NCBI GenBank assembly: GCA_034439915.1
Contig: JAWXBI010000132.1
Coordinates: 11,239-75,238, forward strand
Source of the DNA: JADJLQ01 sp034439915
GTDB lineage: Bacteria > Bacteroidota > Bacteroidia > Chitinophagales > Saprospiraceae
Reading direction: 5' to 3'
Length of the DNA stretch: 64,000 bases
The notes beneath the pieces are model-generated. The model searched no databases. It saw only the letters and a list, made by a program, of their open reading frames with translations, and was not told the DNA's origin. The position numbers and the translations under genes are program-made. This document shows, one piece after another, positions 34,814 through 43,637 of this stretch; the first letter of the stretch is position 1, and every line of letters begins with the position of its first letter.

Positions 34814-34845
34814 CAAATATACAAGAGCCATGCCAGCTTTGCAAA
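34814..34845 (-). promoter_or_regulatory. Bacteroidota-type promoter of cys leader/operon
   Basis: On the minus strand, TTTG (34842-34845), a 20-base spacer and TATATTTG (34814-34821) match the primary sigma consensus of Bacteroidota (TTTG, 17-23, TAnnTTTG) exactly. Transcription should start near 34808, about 11 bases before the first leader ATG. I see no second promoter between the two leader modules. Confidence 0.75.
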
Positions 34846-34892
34846 TGGCCCTAAAAACTTTGCCGTTAATTAGCTGTTAAACTCTGTTTTAA

Positions 34893-34920
34893 TCCCGGGA
34901 AATTTTCCGGAGCCCGGGGA
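34893..34920 (-). terminator. GC-rich hairpin after PUR gene
   Basis: 6-bp cccggg/cccggg stem (34894-34899 and 34913-34918) with a further internal ccgg pairing. On the minus strand it is followed by ATTAAAACAG, a poor U-run. It lies between the PUR gene and the cys promoter and may insulate the two units. The rest of 34921-35008 shows nothing recognisable. Confidence 0.35.
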
Positions 34921-35008
34921 ATCTGGTAGAAAATAAATTTGGAATTTGAATGAACGAAAAACAGGATTTGAGTAAATAGGATGGGCAGCAGGCAGATGGT
35001 CCATTGGG

Positions 35009-35365
35009 TTACCACTCCATCTGGTCCCCCGGAGATTTGCCCTCATCATGGGAGGTATCCCCTCCTTCTGTTGGGTCCTCACGGTGTGCAAATTGATCGT
35101 AATCGAAGTCGGGCAATAATTCTGTTTTAACGTGGTTTACCACGTCCTGCAAACCTTCCACGAAGCGGTTAAAGTCTTCTTTATAGAGGAAGATCTGGTG
35201 CCTGATATAACCATTGCCATCGCCCCTTCGGGTGCTTTCAGTAAGGGTGAGGTAATAATCATCTCCCCGGGTTTTCATTACATCAAAAAAATAAGTGCGT
35301 TTCCGTCCTGCTTTTACTTTGTTGGAGTAGACGCTGGAGTTGCGTTGAGAACCGTCGTTTTCCAC
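35009..35365 (-). CDS. PUR-family nucleic-acid-binding protein (DUF3276)
   Basis: 118-aa bacterial Pur-alpha-like protein, a small whirly-type dimer that binds single-stranded or double-stranded nucleic acid. Core motifs are NKVKAGRKRTYFFDVMKTR, DDYYLTLTES and RHQIFLYKEDFNRFVEGL. The C-terminal 35 residues are a Asp/Glu/Gly-rich tail. It is very common in Bacteroidota as a single-copy gene; cellular role there is not firmly known. It is a separate unit, 49 bases downstream of the ABC exporter start region on the same strand. Confidence 0.85.
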   Translation of the reverse strand: MENDGSQRNSSVYSNKVKAGRKRTYFFDVMKTRGDDYYLTLTESTRRGDGNGYIRHQIFLYKEDFNRFVEGLQDVVNHVKTELLPDFDYDQFAHREDPTEGGDTSHDEGKSPGDQMEW

Positions 35366-35415
35366 AGTAATTTTGTGTTTTAAGATTTATTCCAAATATA
35401 CTAATTTGGTTTCAA

Positions 35416-37200
35416 TCAAAAAACCTGCACCTGACCGGGACTATGTGATTCTTCCCATTTTTGTCTTTCGAGTAATTTGAAATAAACCCCTTGTTTTTCC
35501 AGAAGCTGTTCATGGGTACCGGTTTCGGCTAATTGGCCTTTGTGAAGCACGAGGATCCGGTCAAATCCAAGAAGATGGTTTATTCGGTGGGTGATCAGAA
35601 TAGTTGTTTTGTCTGCCAATACCTGATTAAAGGCACCGACAATCGCTTTTTCGGTGCGGGTATCTACTGCGCTGAGGCAATCGTCTAAGATAAGGATTTC
35701 GGGATTTTTAGCCAAAGCCCGAGCTATAGCCACCCTTTGTTTTTGCCCACCTGATAAGGTCACCCCGCGCTCTCCCAATATCGTTTGCATCTTGTCCGGA
35801 AGCCTCTCTATTTCATCTGCAATGGCGGCATGTACTGCCGACTGATCAATCATAATGTCCTCAATGAGCGGCTCTCCCAGCCGAATGTTATTTCGGATGG
35901 ACTCGGAAAACAAAAACTGATCCTGTGGGACATAACCGATTTTTTTCCGTAAAACACTGATATCGTATTCTTTAATATTGACTCCGTCCAGCAGGATTTC
36001 CCCGGAGGTGACATCGAATAAACGGAGCATAAGTTCGGCGATCGTGGTTTTACCGGAAGCAGTTTTACCAATGATCGCCAGTCTGGAACCCGGAGGGATG
36101 GTAAAGGAAAGGTTATCCAGCGCTTTAGTCCCGGTATTGGGATAGATAAAACTTACATTTTTAAATTCAATTTTTCCTGAAATTTTGTCCGGTTTTAAAT
36201 CTCCACCGCGGTCAATTACAGGTTGAATGGTCATAAATTCGTTGATCCTTTTCATAGAAGCCTCCGCCTGTTGGACAATGGAGGCCAGCCAGCCTATAGC
36301 GGTGACCGGCCAGGTAAGCATATTGATATAAATTACAAATTCGGCAATATTGCCCGGAGTGACGGCCCCGGATTGTACCCGGTAAACACCAGCCCAGACA
36401 ATGATGACGGTGCTCAACCCGGTCAGCAGCATAATCAAAGGAAAAAACAGGGCATTGACCTTGGATAAATCCAGGGTGGAATATTTATATTTTTCTGCTT
36501 CTTCGGCAAAATAGTTACCCATAGTTTTTTCCTGGGTATAAGATTTTACAATCCGGATTCCGGAGTATACTTCCTGGGCAATGCTTGTAAGTTTGGAAAG
36601 TTGTTGTTGAATCGCAGTACTTTTTCTATTGATAATCGAGCTGACATAAAAGATAGAAACGGATAAAAAGGGGAGCGGCAGCAAGGTCAGTAAGGACAGG
36701 GTCAGGTCTACCTTTACCATACTGACTACCACCAGTATGATCAATGCCGCCAGATCAATGGCGTATAACACCGCAGGTCCGAGATACATGCGGACTTTGG
36801 ATACATCTTCCGTGATCCTTGACATCAGGTCACCTGTAGTTTGTTTCCTGTAAAAAGTCTGATCGAGCGCAGAATAATGATCGTAGATGTTTTTTTTCAG
36901 ATCGTATTCAATCAGCCTGGACATGACGATAATCGATTGTCTCATAAAATACATGAAGATGCCCATGAGCACTGCACAACCAAACACAATCAAACCAAAA
37001 CGGACCAATTTTGGGGCCATCACCTCGGCTGCACCCGGGACCGGATCCTTGAGTTGATTGACTACCAGGTCCAAAGCATCGCGGATCATCTGAGGCTGAA
37101 CGATCCGGAAATAATTCATCAGAAGGACAAAAACGATACCGGCCAAAAACCTCCATTTATACCGGACAAAATATTTATTGAGTGACCAGAGCTCTTTCAA
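35416..37200 (-). CDS. ABC exporter (fused permease-ATPase)
   Basis: 594-aa half-exporter: six membrane helices (1-320), then the nucleotide-binding domain (340-580). Walker A is GKTASGKTT, the signature LSGGQKQRVAIARAL, and the H-loop TILITHR. Walker B reads EILILDDCLSAVD: the catalytic Glu after the Walker B Asp is an Asp, as in BmrC/YheI-type degenerate halves. This suggests a heterodimer partner or reduced ATPase, yet no partner gene is adjacent. The substrate is unknown; lipid or drug export is usual. Confidence 0.9.
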   Translation of the reverse strand: MKELWSLNKYFVRYKWRFLAGIVFVLLMNYFRIVQPQMIRDALDLVVNQLKDPVPGAAEVMAPKLVRFGLIVFGCAVLMGIFMYFMRQSIIVMSRLIEYDLKKNIYDHYSALDQTFYRKQTTGDLMSRITEDVSKVRMYLGPAVLYAIDLAALIILVVVSMVKVDLTLSLLTLLPLPFLSVSIFYVSSIINRKSTAIQQQLSKLTSIAQEVYSGIRIVKSYTQEKTMGNYFAEEAEKYKYSTLDLSKVNALFFPLIMLLTGLSTVIIVWAGVYRVQSGAVTPGNIAEFVIYINMLTWPVTAIGWLASIVQQAEASMKRINEFMTIQPVIDRGGDLKPDKISGKIEFKNVSFIYPNTGTKALDNLSFTIPPGSRLAIIGKTASGKTTIAELMLRLFDVTSGEILLDGVNIKEYDISVLRKKIGYVPQDQFLFSESIRNNIRLGEPLIEDIMIDQSAVHAAIADEIERLPDKMQTILGERGVTLSGGQKQRVAIARALAKNPEILILDDCLSAVDTRTEKAIVGAFNQVLADKTTILITHRINHLLGFDRILVLHKGQLAETGTHEQLLEKQGVYFKLLERQKWEESHSPGQVQVF

Positions 37201-37261
37201 TTCGGGAAATTATACCTGAGGGACAAAAGTATAAGAATTAAGGCAGTTGTATAATTGGTTT

Positions 37262-38383
37262 TTAACGGACCTGTTCAACATCAAAGCTAAGATAGGGCAA
37301 TAACCTATCCCAAAATTTTCTGTCAAAAGCCAGGATCAGACCCAGTTGATCATGACTTTTAATTGGCCCGTTTTGTATTATAAAATTGGCGATCACCTTG
37401 CTGTCTTTTACCGATAGATACGGGTGAGGTCTGGAGAGTGGAAGATCATAATTGATCCGGATCTTTCTGAATACAGGAGAGGATAATAAAAAGGGACGGA
37501 TGTGGTGCAAAGTGGAATCCCTAAGGCCATAAACTTCCGACAATTGATCGACGCTGATGAACCCTCCGAGGATTTCCCGGAACCCGATAATTCGTTTGGC
37601 CAGCAGAGTACCTATTCCAGGTAATCGTTTCCAACCAGCAGTATCCGTCAGGTTAATATCTACAGTCAGTTGATTTAGATCCGGGTTCTCCTTCTCCGGA
37701 GACTGGAAATGATCATAAGCAATTGGAAAACTCAGGTGTGGACTAATCAATGTAAACAAGGAATCATTCATCCCATAAATTTTCAGTAAGTCCTCTGGTT
37801 TTTTAAAGACTCCACCCTTGGTCCGATAATTTAAAATGACCCTTGCGATAGGATAGGGCAATCCTCCGTTAATAAATTGTGCAATCGCTGCTGAATTCGG
37901 ATCAAATGTTTCGGACTTTTTTTCTGGAGTTTCAGATTTTGATTTAATAATTGGAATGGTTGTTTTGGGATTGGTTTCAAATTCGAGGTAAGGGGTCAGC
38001 AAATTAACCCATTCCGGGGTCATGCCGTATATCCTGGAAATACCCTGGATATCCCTGAATCGTCCTCCCTTCTGAAGATACTTTACCCAATTACGAGCTG
38101 CTTTGACGGGTACCCCGGACTCCATGAGTTGGGACAGATCTGCGGTATTGGGGTTGAATCTTTTTAACCGGGGTCTCACAGATGTGAGGAAACTATCCAC
38201 CATCCGGTTACTGGTATCATTATCCAAAGTCAATGGCGTTAACAAATAGTTTGTATTAACCGTTCGAAAATGGGTGACAAAATAAACGATGACCAGCATC
38301 GCCAGCACCAGGGTCAGATAATAAAACGATTTGCGTTCCCGATTGGAAAACCTCAGATAGGTTTTAAACCCTTTGAGTCTCAT
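37262..38383 (-). CDS. ComEA-like helix-hairpin-helix protein
   Basis: 373-aa envelope protein with one N-terminal membrane helix (about 20-42, YYLTLVLAMLVIVYFVTHF). Several helix-hairpin-helix DNA-binding units follow: NPNTADLSQLMESGVPVKAA, DPNSAAIAQFINGGLPYPIA, INLTDTAGWKRLPGIGTLLAKR and a C-terminal one. The third has the classic GIG hairpin. The ATG at 38381-38383 overlaps the comEC stop as ATGA, which decides the start against 38425. Coupling to comEC supports a role in DNA binding during natural transformation. Confidence 0.85.
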   Translation of the reverse strand: MRLKGFKTYLRFSNRERKSFYYLTLVLAMLVIVYFVTHFRTVNTNYLLTPLTLDNDTSNRMVDSFLTSVRPRLKRFNPNTADLSQLMESGVPVKAARNWVKYLQKGGRFRDIQGISRIYGMTPEWVNLLTPYLEFETNPKTTIPIIKSKSETPEKKSETFDPNSAAIAQFINGGLPYPIARVILNYRTKGGVFKKPEDLLKIYGMNDSLFTLISPHLSFPIAYDHFQSPEKENPDLNQLTVDINLTDTAGWKRLPGIGTLLAKRIIGFREILGGFISVDQLSEVYGLRDSTLHHIRPFLLSSPVFRKIRINYDLPLSRPHPYLSVKDSKVIANFIIQNGPIKSHDQLGLILAFDRKFWDRLLPYLSFDVEQVR

Positions 38384-40452
38384 TTTAACCGTATAGATAC
38401 ATAAGGAAATTGCGACCTTTGCCAATGCACCCTGCCAGGATATAACCTAGAGGGATCTGGAATAAAATCCGGTGTGTAAATTTCCAGTGGAGTTGGAAGG
38501 GTCATAGGCACCTTCCATTCTTTGTTTAACAAAATAACCCGGGAAGGAGAACCGGCGGAAATCAGGGAGTCTTCTTTATTCAATATCAATTGATACTGTT
38601 TATCCTTGTAACGGATGGTATGTCCGGACAAACTAAGGTGTCCGGATGAATAAATAGACAAGGCAGGGTTAAAATGAATAACCTGCTTTAACGGTAGATT
38701 GTACCGTTCCAAATAATTTAATGGTGGTTTCAAGGTATCTTCGTTCATAGTGTAAAAAATAGTGTTCTGCTTATCCTTGATCCAAATAAAAGGTTTGTTG
38801 ACTGAACCACCGGCAACAATTTCCATTCTATTTTGATCGAGTCTTTCTTCGATAATCATTAAACCGAAGAAAACAATACAAGTTAAAAGAAAAACAAGAA
38901 AAGTCCTGCGGGTTTTTTGAAAATATAGATAACCCAATAAAAGGCTGATCGCGGATAATAACAGAACATCCCATGGGGTAGGCCACCAACCCTGAATACG
39001 GCCCAATGGCAACGAATAAATCCAGGTGATACTGTCATTCATCCATTTTATACTGCACTGGAGCGGCAACCCCAGCCAAGTCACCCAGGTGGATAAGAAG
39101 GGATATCCTGCTAATGAGATCATCCCACAGATCAGAATTAGATAAGAAAACGGTGTACTCAACAATCCTGTCAACCAGAAATAGAAGGCAAATTGATGAA
39201 AATGATAGGCAATCAAAGGGTAAATAAGCAATTGAGCTGCCATCGAAACAGCTAATACCTTCCATATTGCCTGAACCACCTTATTCCCCGTACTAATAAA
39301 AGACCGGATAGGTTCGTATAAAATAAAAATGCCCGCCATAGCCAAAAAAGACAATTGAAATCCGAGATTGTAGATATCGAATGGATAAATAACCAGTAAA
39401 ATAAAAGCGGCAGCTGCCAGGACATTTAATGGAGGCGCATCCCGTTGCATCAGCCGGGAACAATGAAGCAATGAGAACATTACGGCCGATCTTAATATCG
39501 AAGGGGCTGCTCCGGTCAGAAAAGTATAGGCCCAGATCACCGTGAGGATCAGTACCACCTGAAGCACTTTAAGTTTGCGCCCCTTATAGCTGATAAAACC
39601 AAACAGCACCTGGAAAATATGCGCAATGATACCGACATGTAATCCGGAAACAGCCAGGATATGGACTGCACCGGTGCCTGAATAAGCCTGGTAAAGTTCA
39701 GGGTCCATTTTTTTTCTCAAACCAAGTAACATAGCAGAAGCCACCGGATAGTCCCTGGCTGAGGGGACCAGGGCATGTATAATATGGTCTATATGATTCC
39801 GGGTCTGTTCTAATACAGAAGGCGATGATTTTAAAATCAATTTATACCGGGTGGTGTCTAAATACGTAAAATAATGAACGTTTCGCCGGTGAAGCATTTT
39901 TCTCCAATCGAAGTCAAACGGAGCGTAAGCCTGATCAGGTACCCGGACCTTAAACACTCCCTGAATGAGATCTCTGTTGGAGGGTATATAACTTGCGTTT
40001 TTAGGTATCCGCAACAATAAATTACCCCTTGCGGGCGATTGACCAATCGAATCCTTCCGGAGGTGCACCCGGGCATAACAATCCCAAAATCTTTCTTTTT
40101 CATCCAGATACGATATGCTCACCAGCAACTCCTGTGGTTGTGAACCTTCGCCGATAAAGTGATGAGGCAATTTCCTTTCATCATGGAAAGCAGCCCATAA
40201 CAATCCAAAGAAGAACCAGAAAAAAGTTGCTGCCAGCCCAAACCAATATACATAGCGGAATTGAGAAGCCGCTAACCGGTGAAAATAAATTAGAACCAGG
40301 GTGATCAGCAGCAGTAACACTGCGCTCAGCTGTATTGCCGTTTTATGGGTATCTCCGGAAAGAATACCTAAAACAAATGGGATGACGATTTTAATAAAAG
40401 GAAATCTAGCCCACGGGAGGTCATAGTCCGGTCCGGTTCTCCACGCGATCAA
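38380..40452 (-). CDS. comEC: ComEC/Rec2-type DNA channel protein
   Basis: 690-aa inner-membrane protein. The N-terminal part holds helices and a DUF4131-like soluble domain (about 60-210). The Competence domain (230-500) carries HILAVSGLHVGIIAHIFQ and multiple helices. The C-terminal region (530-690) is soluble but lacks the HxHxDH motif of the metallo-beta-lactamase domain seen in longer ComEC proteins. Proposed role: passage of single-stranded DNA across the inner membrane. It is followed with ATGA overlap by the HhH gene and preceded 6 bases upstream by the FucP-like gene. Confidence 0.9.
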   Translation of the reverse strand: MIAWRTGPDYDLPWARFPFIKIVIPFVLGILSGDTHKTAIQLSAVLLLLITLVLIYFHRLAASQFRYVYWFGLAATFFWFFFGLLWAAFHDERKLPHHFIGEGSQPQELLVSISYLDEKERFWDCYARVHLRKDSIGQSPARGNLLLRIPKNASYIPSNRDLIQGVFKVRVPDQAYAPFDFDWRKMLHRRNVHYFTYLDTTRYKLILKSSPSVLEQTRNHIDHIIHALVPSARDYPVASAMLLGLRKKMDPELYQAYSGTGAVHILAVSGLHVGIIAHIFQVLFGFISYKGRKLKVLQVVLILTVIWAYTFLTGAAPSILRSAVMFSLLHCSRLMQRDAPPLNVLAAAAFILLVIYPFDIYNLGFQLSFLAMAGIFILYEPIRSFISTGNKVVQAIWKVLAVSMAAQLLIYPLIAYHFHQFAFYFWLTGLLSTPFSYLILICGMISLAGYPFLSTWVTWLGLPLQCSIKWMNDSITWIYSLPLGRIQGWWPTPWDVLLLSAISLLLGYLYFQKTRRTFLVFLLTCIVFFGLMIIEERLDQNRMEIVAGGSVNKPFIWIKDKQNTIFYTMNEDTLKPPLNYLERYNLPLKQVIHFNPALSIYSSGHLSLSGHTIRYKDKQYQLILNKEDSLISAGSPSRVILLNKEWKVPMTLPTPLEIYTPDFIPDPSRLYPGRVHWQRSQFPYVSIRLK

Positions 40453-40458
40453 TCTGAA

Positions 40459-41718
40459 TTATTTTCCGGGCATATACTTATACCGACCAAAATACCAAAC
40501 CACCACAAAACACAGCAAGGGAACGATATATGCTTTTTGAATGCTACCGGTACTATCCGAAATCCAACCCATGAGCAACGGAAATACCGCACCTCCGAAG
40601 ATAGCCATGACCAGAAACGAAGAGGCGATCTTAGTCTCTTCCCCCAGCCCTTTGATCCCTAAAGCAAAGATCGTTGGGAACATGATCGACATAAAAAATG
40701 GAACAGCCGTCACAGCGTACACCGCTGTTTTTCCGTCGGTAACCAGGGCGATGGCCAATAGCCCGATGTTGATCAGACTGTAAATAGAAAGTAGTCTGGC
40801 CGGTGGAATATAACGCATTAGCCAAGTGCCTACAAAACGGCCAAGCATAAAGCCCACCATGGCGATACTTCCCCATAAAAAGGCAGCCGTCTTCTCCGGC
40901 ATATCAATCAAATGGCGGGTCAGCCGGATAAAAAAACTTCCTACACAAACCTGGGCTCCCACATAAAATAATTGTGCCAGCACTGCCCAGAATACATGCG
41001 GGTGGCGTAATACATTCATGGAAAAAGAATGTTTATCGGAATCGGGTCCCTCTTCGTCTGCTTCTTTGATTTCAGGTATTTGAGATACTAAAAAAAACAA
41101 AGCGACTAAAAAAACAATACCGGCCATGATCAGATAGGGCACTTTTACCGTAGAGGCTTCAAAAGATAAATATTGGCTCAATTGATCCGGTGACATATTT
41201 TGCAGTTCTTCCTTGCTTTTTTCAATTCCGGATAAAATAAACTGGCCACCAATGACCGGCGCTAAAAATGCGCCTACTCCATTAAAGGATTGTGCAAAAT
41301 TTAATCGCTGCTCGGATGTGGACGGGTCCCCCAATTTGGTGATGTAAGGATTGGCCACCGTTTCGAGAAAAGTGGCTCCGCTGGCAATGATAAATAAAGC
41401 CGTCAGAAACATAAGATAACTTCTTGCTCCGGCTGCAGGATAAAACATCAAAGCTCCAATAGTGTAGAGGCCCAGCCCCAGCAGAATGCCATTTTTATAG
41501 CCGTATTTATGCATAAACCAACCGGCTGGCAAAGCCATGAGAAAATAACCAAGGTAAACTGCCGAATCTATCAATGCGGACTGCGTATCCGACAATTGAC
41601 AAGCTTTCTTCAGATGTGGAATCAGTATAGGATTGAGGTTGTGAAGAAATGCCCATAAAAAAAACAGGCTGGTCACCAGGATAAAGGGAACGAGATAATT
41701 CTTTTTTAGTGATTCCAT
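40459..41718 (-). CDS. FucP-like sugar MFS transporter
   Basis: 419-aa, 12-helix major facilitator of the FucP (L-fucose:H+ symporter) family. Family hallmarks are FFLWAFLHNLNPILIPHLKKAC in helix 1 (two close segments), SAVYLGYFLMALPAGW, ETVANPYITKLGDP and RLNFAQSFNGVGAFLAP. The substrate could be L-fucose, which fits the two fucosidases upstream, or another hexose. The ATG at 41718 (MESLKKNYLVP) is preferred; 41745 adds nine residues. No fucose isomerase or kinase genes occur in the window. Confidence 0.9.
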   Translation of the reverse strand: MESLKKNYLVPFILVTSLFFLWAFLHNLNPILIPHLKKACQLSDTQSALIDSAVYLGYFLMALPAGWFMHKYGYKNGILLGLGLYTIGALMFYPAAGARSYLMFLTALFIIASGATFLETVANPYITKLGDPSTSEQRLNFAQSFNGVGAFLAPVIGGQFILSGIEKSKEELQNMSPDQLSQYLSFEASTVKVPYLIMAGIVFLVALFFLVSQIPEIKEADEEGPDSDKHSFSMNVLRHPHVFWAVLAQLFYVGAQVCVGSFFIRLTRHLIDMPEKTAAFLWGSIAMVGFMLGRFVGTWLMRYIPPARLLSIYSLINIGLLAIALVTDGKTAVYAVTAVPFFMSIMFPTIFALGIKGLGEETKIASSFLVMAIFGGAVFPLLMGWISDSTGSIQKAYIVPLLCFVVVWYFGRYKYMPGK

Positions 41719-41749
41719 AGTTGGGTTTGAATTAGTAATCAGCAATCAG

Positions 41750-41777
41750 TGGTTAGTGGTTTGGTGGTTTGGTGGTG
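41750..41777. repeat. Short TTTGGTGG repeat
   Basis: Two perfect TTTGGTGG units plus a degenerate TTAGTGG unit just upstream of the FucP-like gene start, in the 72-base gap after dapF. Confidence 0.6.
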
Positions 41778-41790
41778 ATTGCAGAGATCA

Positions 41791-42576
41791 TCAAATAGAA
41801 AATTGACCTTCGAAAATGAATACGGCATCACCACACAATCTGATTTGTTCGAAATGTCCCGGGTGTATCCGTTTGAAACGAACAGTCAAAGGGCCACCTT
41901 TAGCCAACAATTCCAAATGATCTAAATCAAAAAGGTGGTCCAATTCTACGATAGCCAGTGATGCAGCCGTTGCACCGGTGCCACAGGCCCAGGTTTCATC
42001 TTCAACTCCTCTTTCATAGGTACGGATATGATATTGGCCTGCTGATTTTTCAATGAAATTTACATTAATGCCTTCCGGAAATATATCGGAATAACGAATG
42101 CTACGTCCTTCCTGTACTATGGGGTATTGATCCAATCCGGAAACTTTTAATATATAATGAGGAGATCCGGTATTCAGGACCGCATAGTGCTCCTCTAATT
42201 CCATGGAGGTCACCGGATTCATTTCCAGTTCAATATAATCCGGGGTGATCAAGGTGGCCTGATGTAATCCGTCCGCGGCTTTAAACGTTGCCAGGTGGTT
42301 GACCAGGCCCAGGCGATGGGCAAGAGACACTATACAACGTCCACCGTTGCCACAAAAACTACCCAGTCCGCCATCCGCATTATAATAGATCATATCAAAA
42401 TCGGCCTCACTTTCTTTTTCAATGAGCATCAGACCATCGGCACCGATCCCATACCGACGATGGCACCAATGCCGGACTAAATTTGCAGATTTAATAGCAT
42501 CATATTGGCGCTTCCTGTTGTCTATCAGGATAAAGTCATTGCCGGTTCCGTGGTATTTATAAAAGGGAATGTTCAT
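41791..42576 (-). CDS. dapF: Diaminopimelate epimerase
   Basis: Interconverts LL- and meso-diaminopimelate for lysine and peptidoglycan synthesis. 261 aa. The two catalytic cysteines are Cys75 in SFCGNGGRC and Cys198 in TWACGTGATAA. The N-terminus YKYHGTGNDFILIDNR and NTGSPHYIL are also diagnostic. I take the ATG at 42576 (MNIPFYKYHG) over the longer 42687. It is divergent from the OmpA gene. Confidence 0.96.
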   Translation of the reverse strand: MNIPFYKYHGTGNDFILIDNRKRQYDAIKSANLVRHWCHRRYGIGADGLMLIEKESEADFDMIYYNADGGLGSFCGNGGRCIVSLAHRLGLVNHLATFKAADGLHQATLITPDYIELEMNPVTSMELEEHYAVLNTGSPHYILKVSGLDQYPIVQEGRSIRYSDIFPEGINVNFIEKSAGQYHIRTYERGVEDETWACGTGATAASLAIVELDHLFDLDHLELLAKGGPLTVRFKRIHPGHFEQIRLCGDAVFIFEGQFSI

Positions 42577-42702
42577 CACCGTACTGTGTTCCAAATTTTT
42601 TATAAAAATAGCTTTAGTCTTTGAATTATATCTATCAGGGTTTGTTATCTTGGCAATTAAATTTGGGATACAGACTTGCTGCTGCATTCTAAGTAATCAA
42701 AG

Positions 42703-43635
42703 ATGCGGATATTGTTGTTTTTTCTTTGGCTCACCCTTGGGCTGGCTTATTTCCTGATATGGAACCAGCGCAATGATTGTTGTACCGGTGGCACTCAACA
42801 AGTCTTAAGTTTTCCTTCACTATTTACTGGCTCTCCATCATCCGACGCGCCAGAGGTCTTGTCATTGCCTGAATCTTTAAATACGGGCCAAAACGACCCA
42901 GTTCAAGCCAATCACCTTAAAATCCAATCTCTGGATACTGTTGACATTACCCCGGGATGTATTTTATTTAAATGGGGCCAGTCTGATCCGATTACCAGGC
43001 CGTGTTTTAATGCCTGGAGAGATTCTATCGCCGGCCAGTTAAAGGAAGGTCAAATGTTGGAAATGATCGGTGAATATTTTGACCGGGAAAATCAGGTGAT
43101 GGCCTCTGGCAACGTAGGGTTGTTGCGTGCTTTAAAAACAAAAAAATTATTTCAGGGTGTCATGAATGAAACGCTGTTAAAAATAAGAAGCAACAGTGTA
43201 CCGGAACGCGATTCCGTGGAACACCGGCTATTCCAATCCCTTCGTGTACAGGTTATTTTTTACAATGAGCTGATTAAGGAAATGGACGAGAAAACCTTAA
43301 TTTATTTCGCTTATGGGACTGAGGACCAGATCCACAATCAATGGCTCGAATCCTATACAGACCATTTGGTGGCTATGCTTAAAAATACCAGACATGAGCT
43401 CCAACTGGTGGGTCATACCGACGATGATGCGACCGCAGAATCCAATCAAAAACTCGGGTTGCAACGCGCCGAACTGGTAAAATATTTATTGGTTTCAAAA
43501 GGATTAAAAGCCTCCCGGATTAAAACGTCCTCCAAAGGTGAATCCAGTCCCATTGCACCTAACGATACCGAACAAAACCGAAGTCTCAACCGCAGGGTTG
43601 AATTATTTATCCTTTCCCCCAATCAATCAAAATAA
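42703..43635 (+). CDS. OmpA-family cell-wall-binding protein
   Basis: 310-aa envelope protein. A hydrophobic N-terminus (LLFFLWLTLGLAYFLIW) serves as signal or anchor. The central region of about 150 residues is not recognisable. The C-terminal OmpA-like peptidoglycan-binding domain (about 205-305) has LVGHTDDDATAESNQKLGLQRAE-type spacing and NRSLNRRVELF; the Asp and Arg that bind diaminopimelate are kept. It is two bases before the next gene, so the two form a unit. Confidence 0.85.
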   Translation: MRILLFFLWLTLGLAYFLIWNQRNDCCTGGTQQVLSFPSLFTGSPSSDAPEVLSLPESLNTGQNDPVQANHLKIQSLDTVDITPGCILFKWGQSDPITRPCFNAWRDSIAGQLKEGQMLEMIGEYFDRENQVMASGNVGLLRALKTKKLFQGVMNETLLKIRSNSVPERDSVEHRLFQSLRVQVIFYNELIKEMDEKTLIYFAYGTEDQIHNQWLESYTDHLVAMLKNTRHELQLVGHTDDDATAESNQKLGLQRAELVKYLLVSKGLKASRIKTSSKGESSPIAPNDTEQNRSLNRRVELFILSPNQSK

Positions 43636-43637
43636 GT

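Noticed and set aside
34688..34873. Plus-strand 61-codon frame over the cys leader region
   Set aside because: It runs antisense through both the promoter and leader 1. Its Gln/Ala-rich look (QQQQHAQQ) is simply the complement of the Cys codons, and no homologue is recognisable.
38380..40452. Metallo-beta-lactamase domain in ComEC
   Set aside because: No HxHxDH or matching metal ligands could be found in the C-terminal region.
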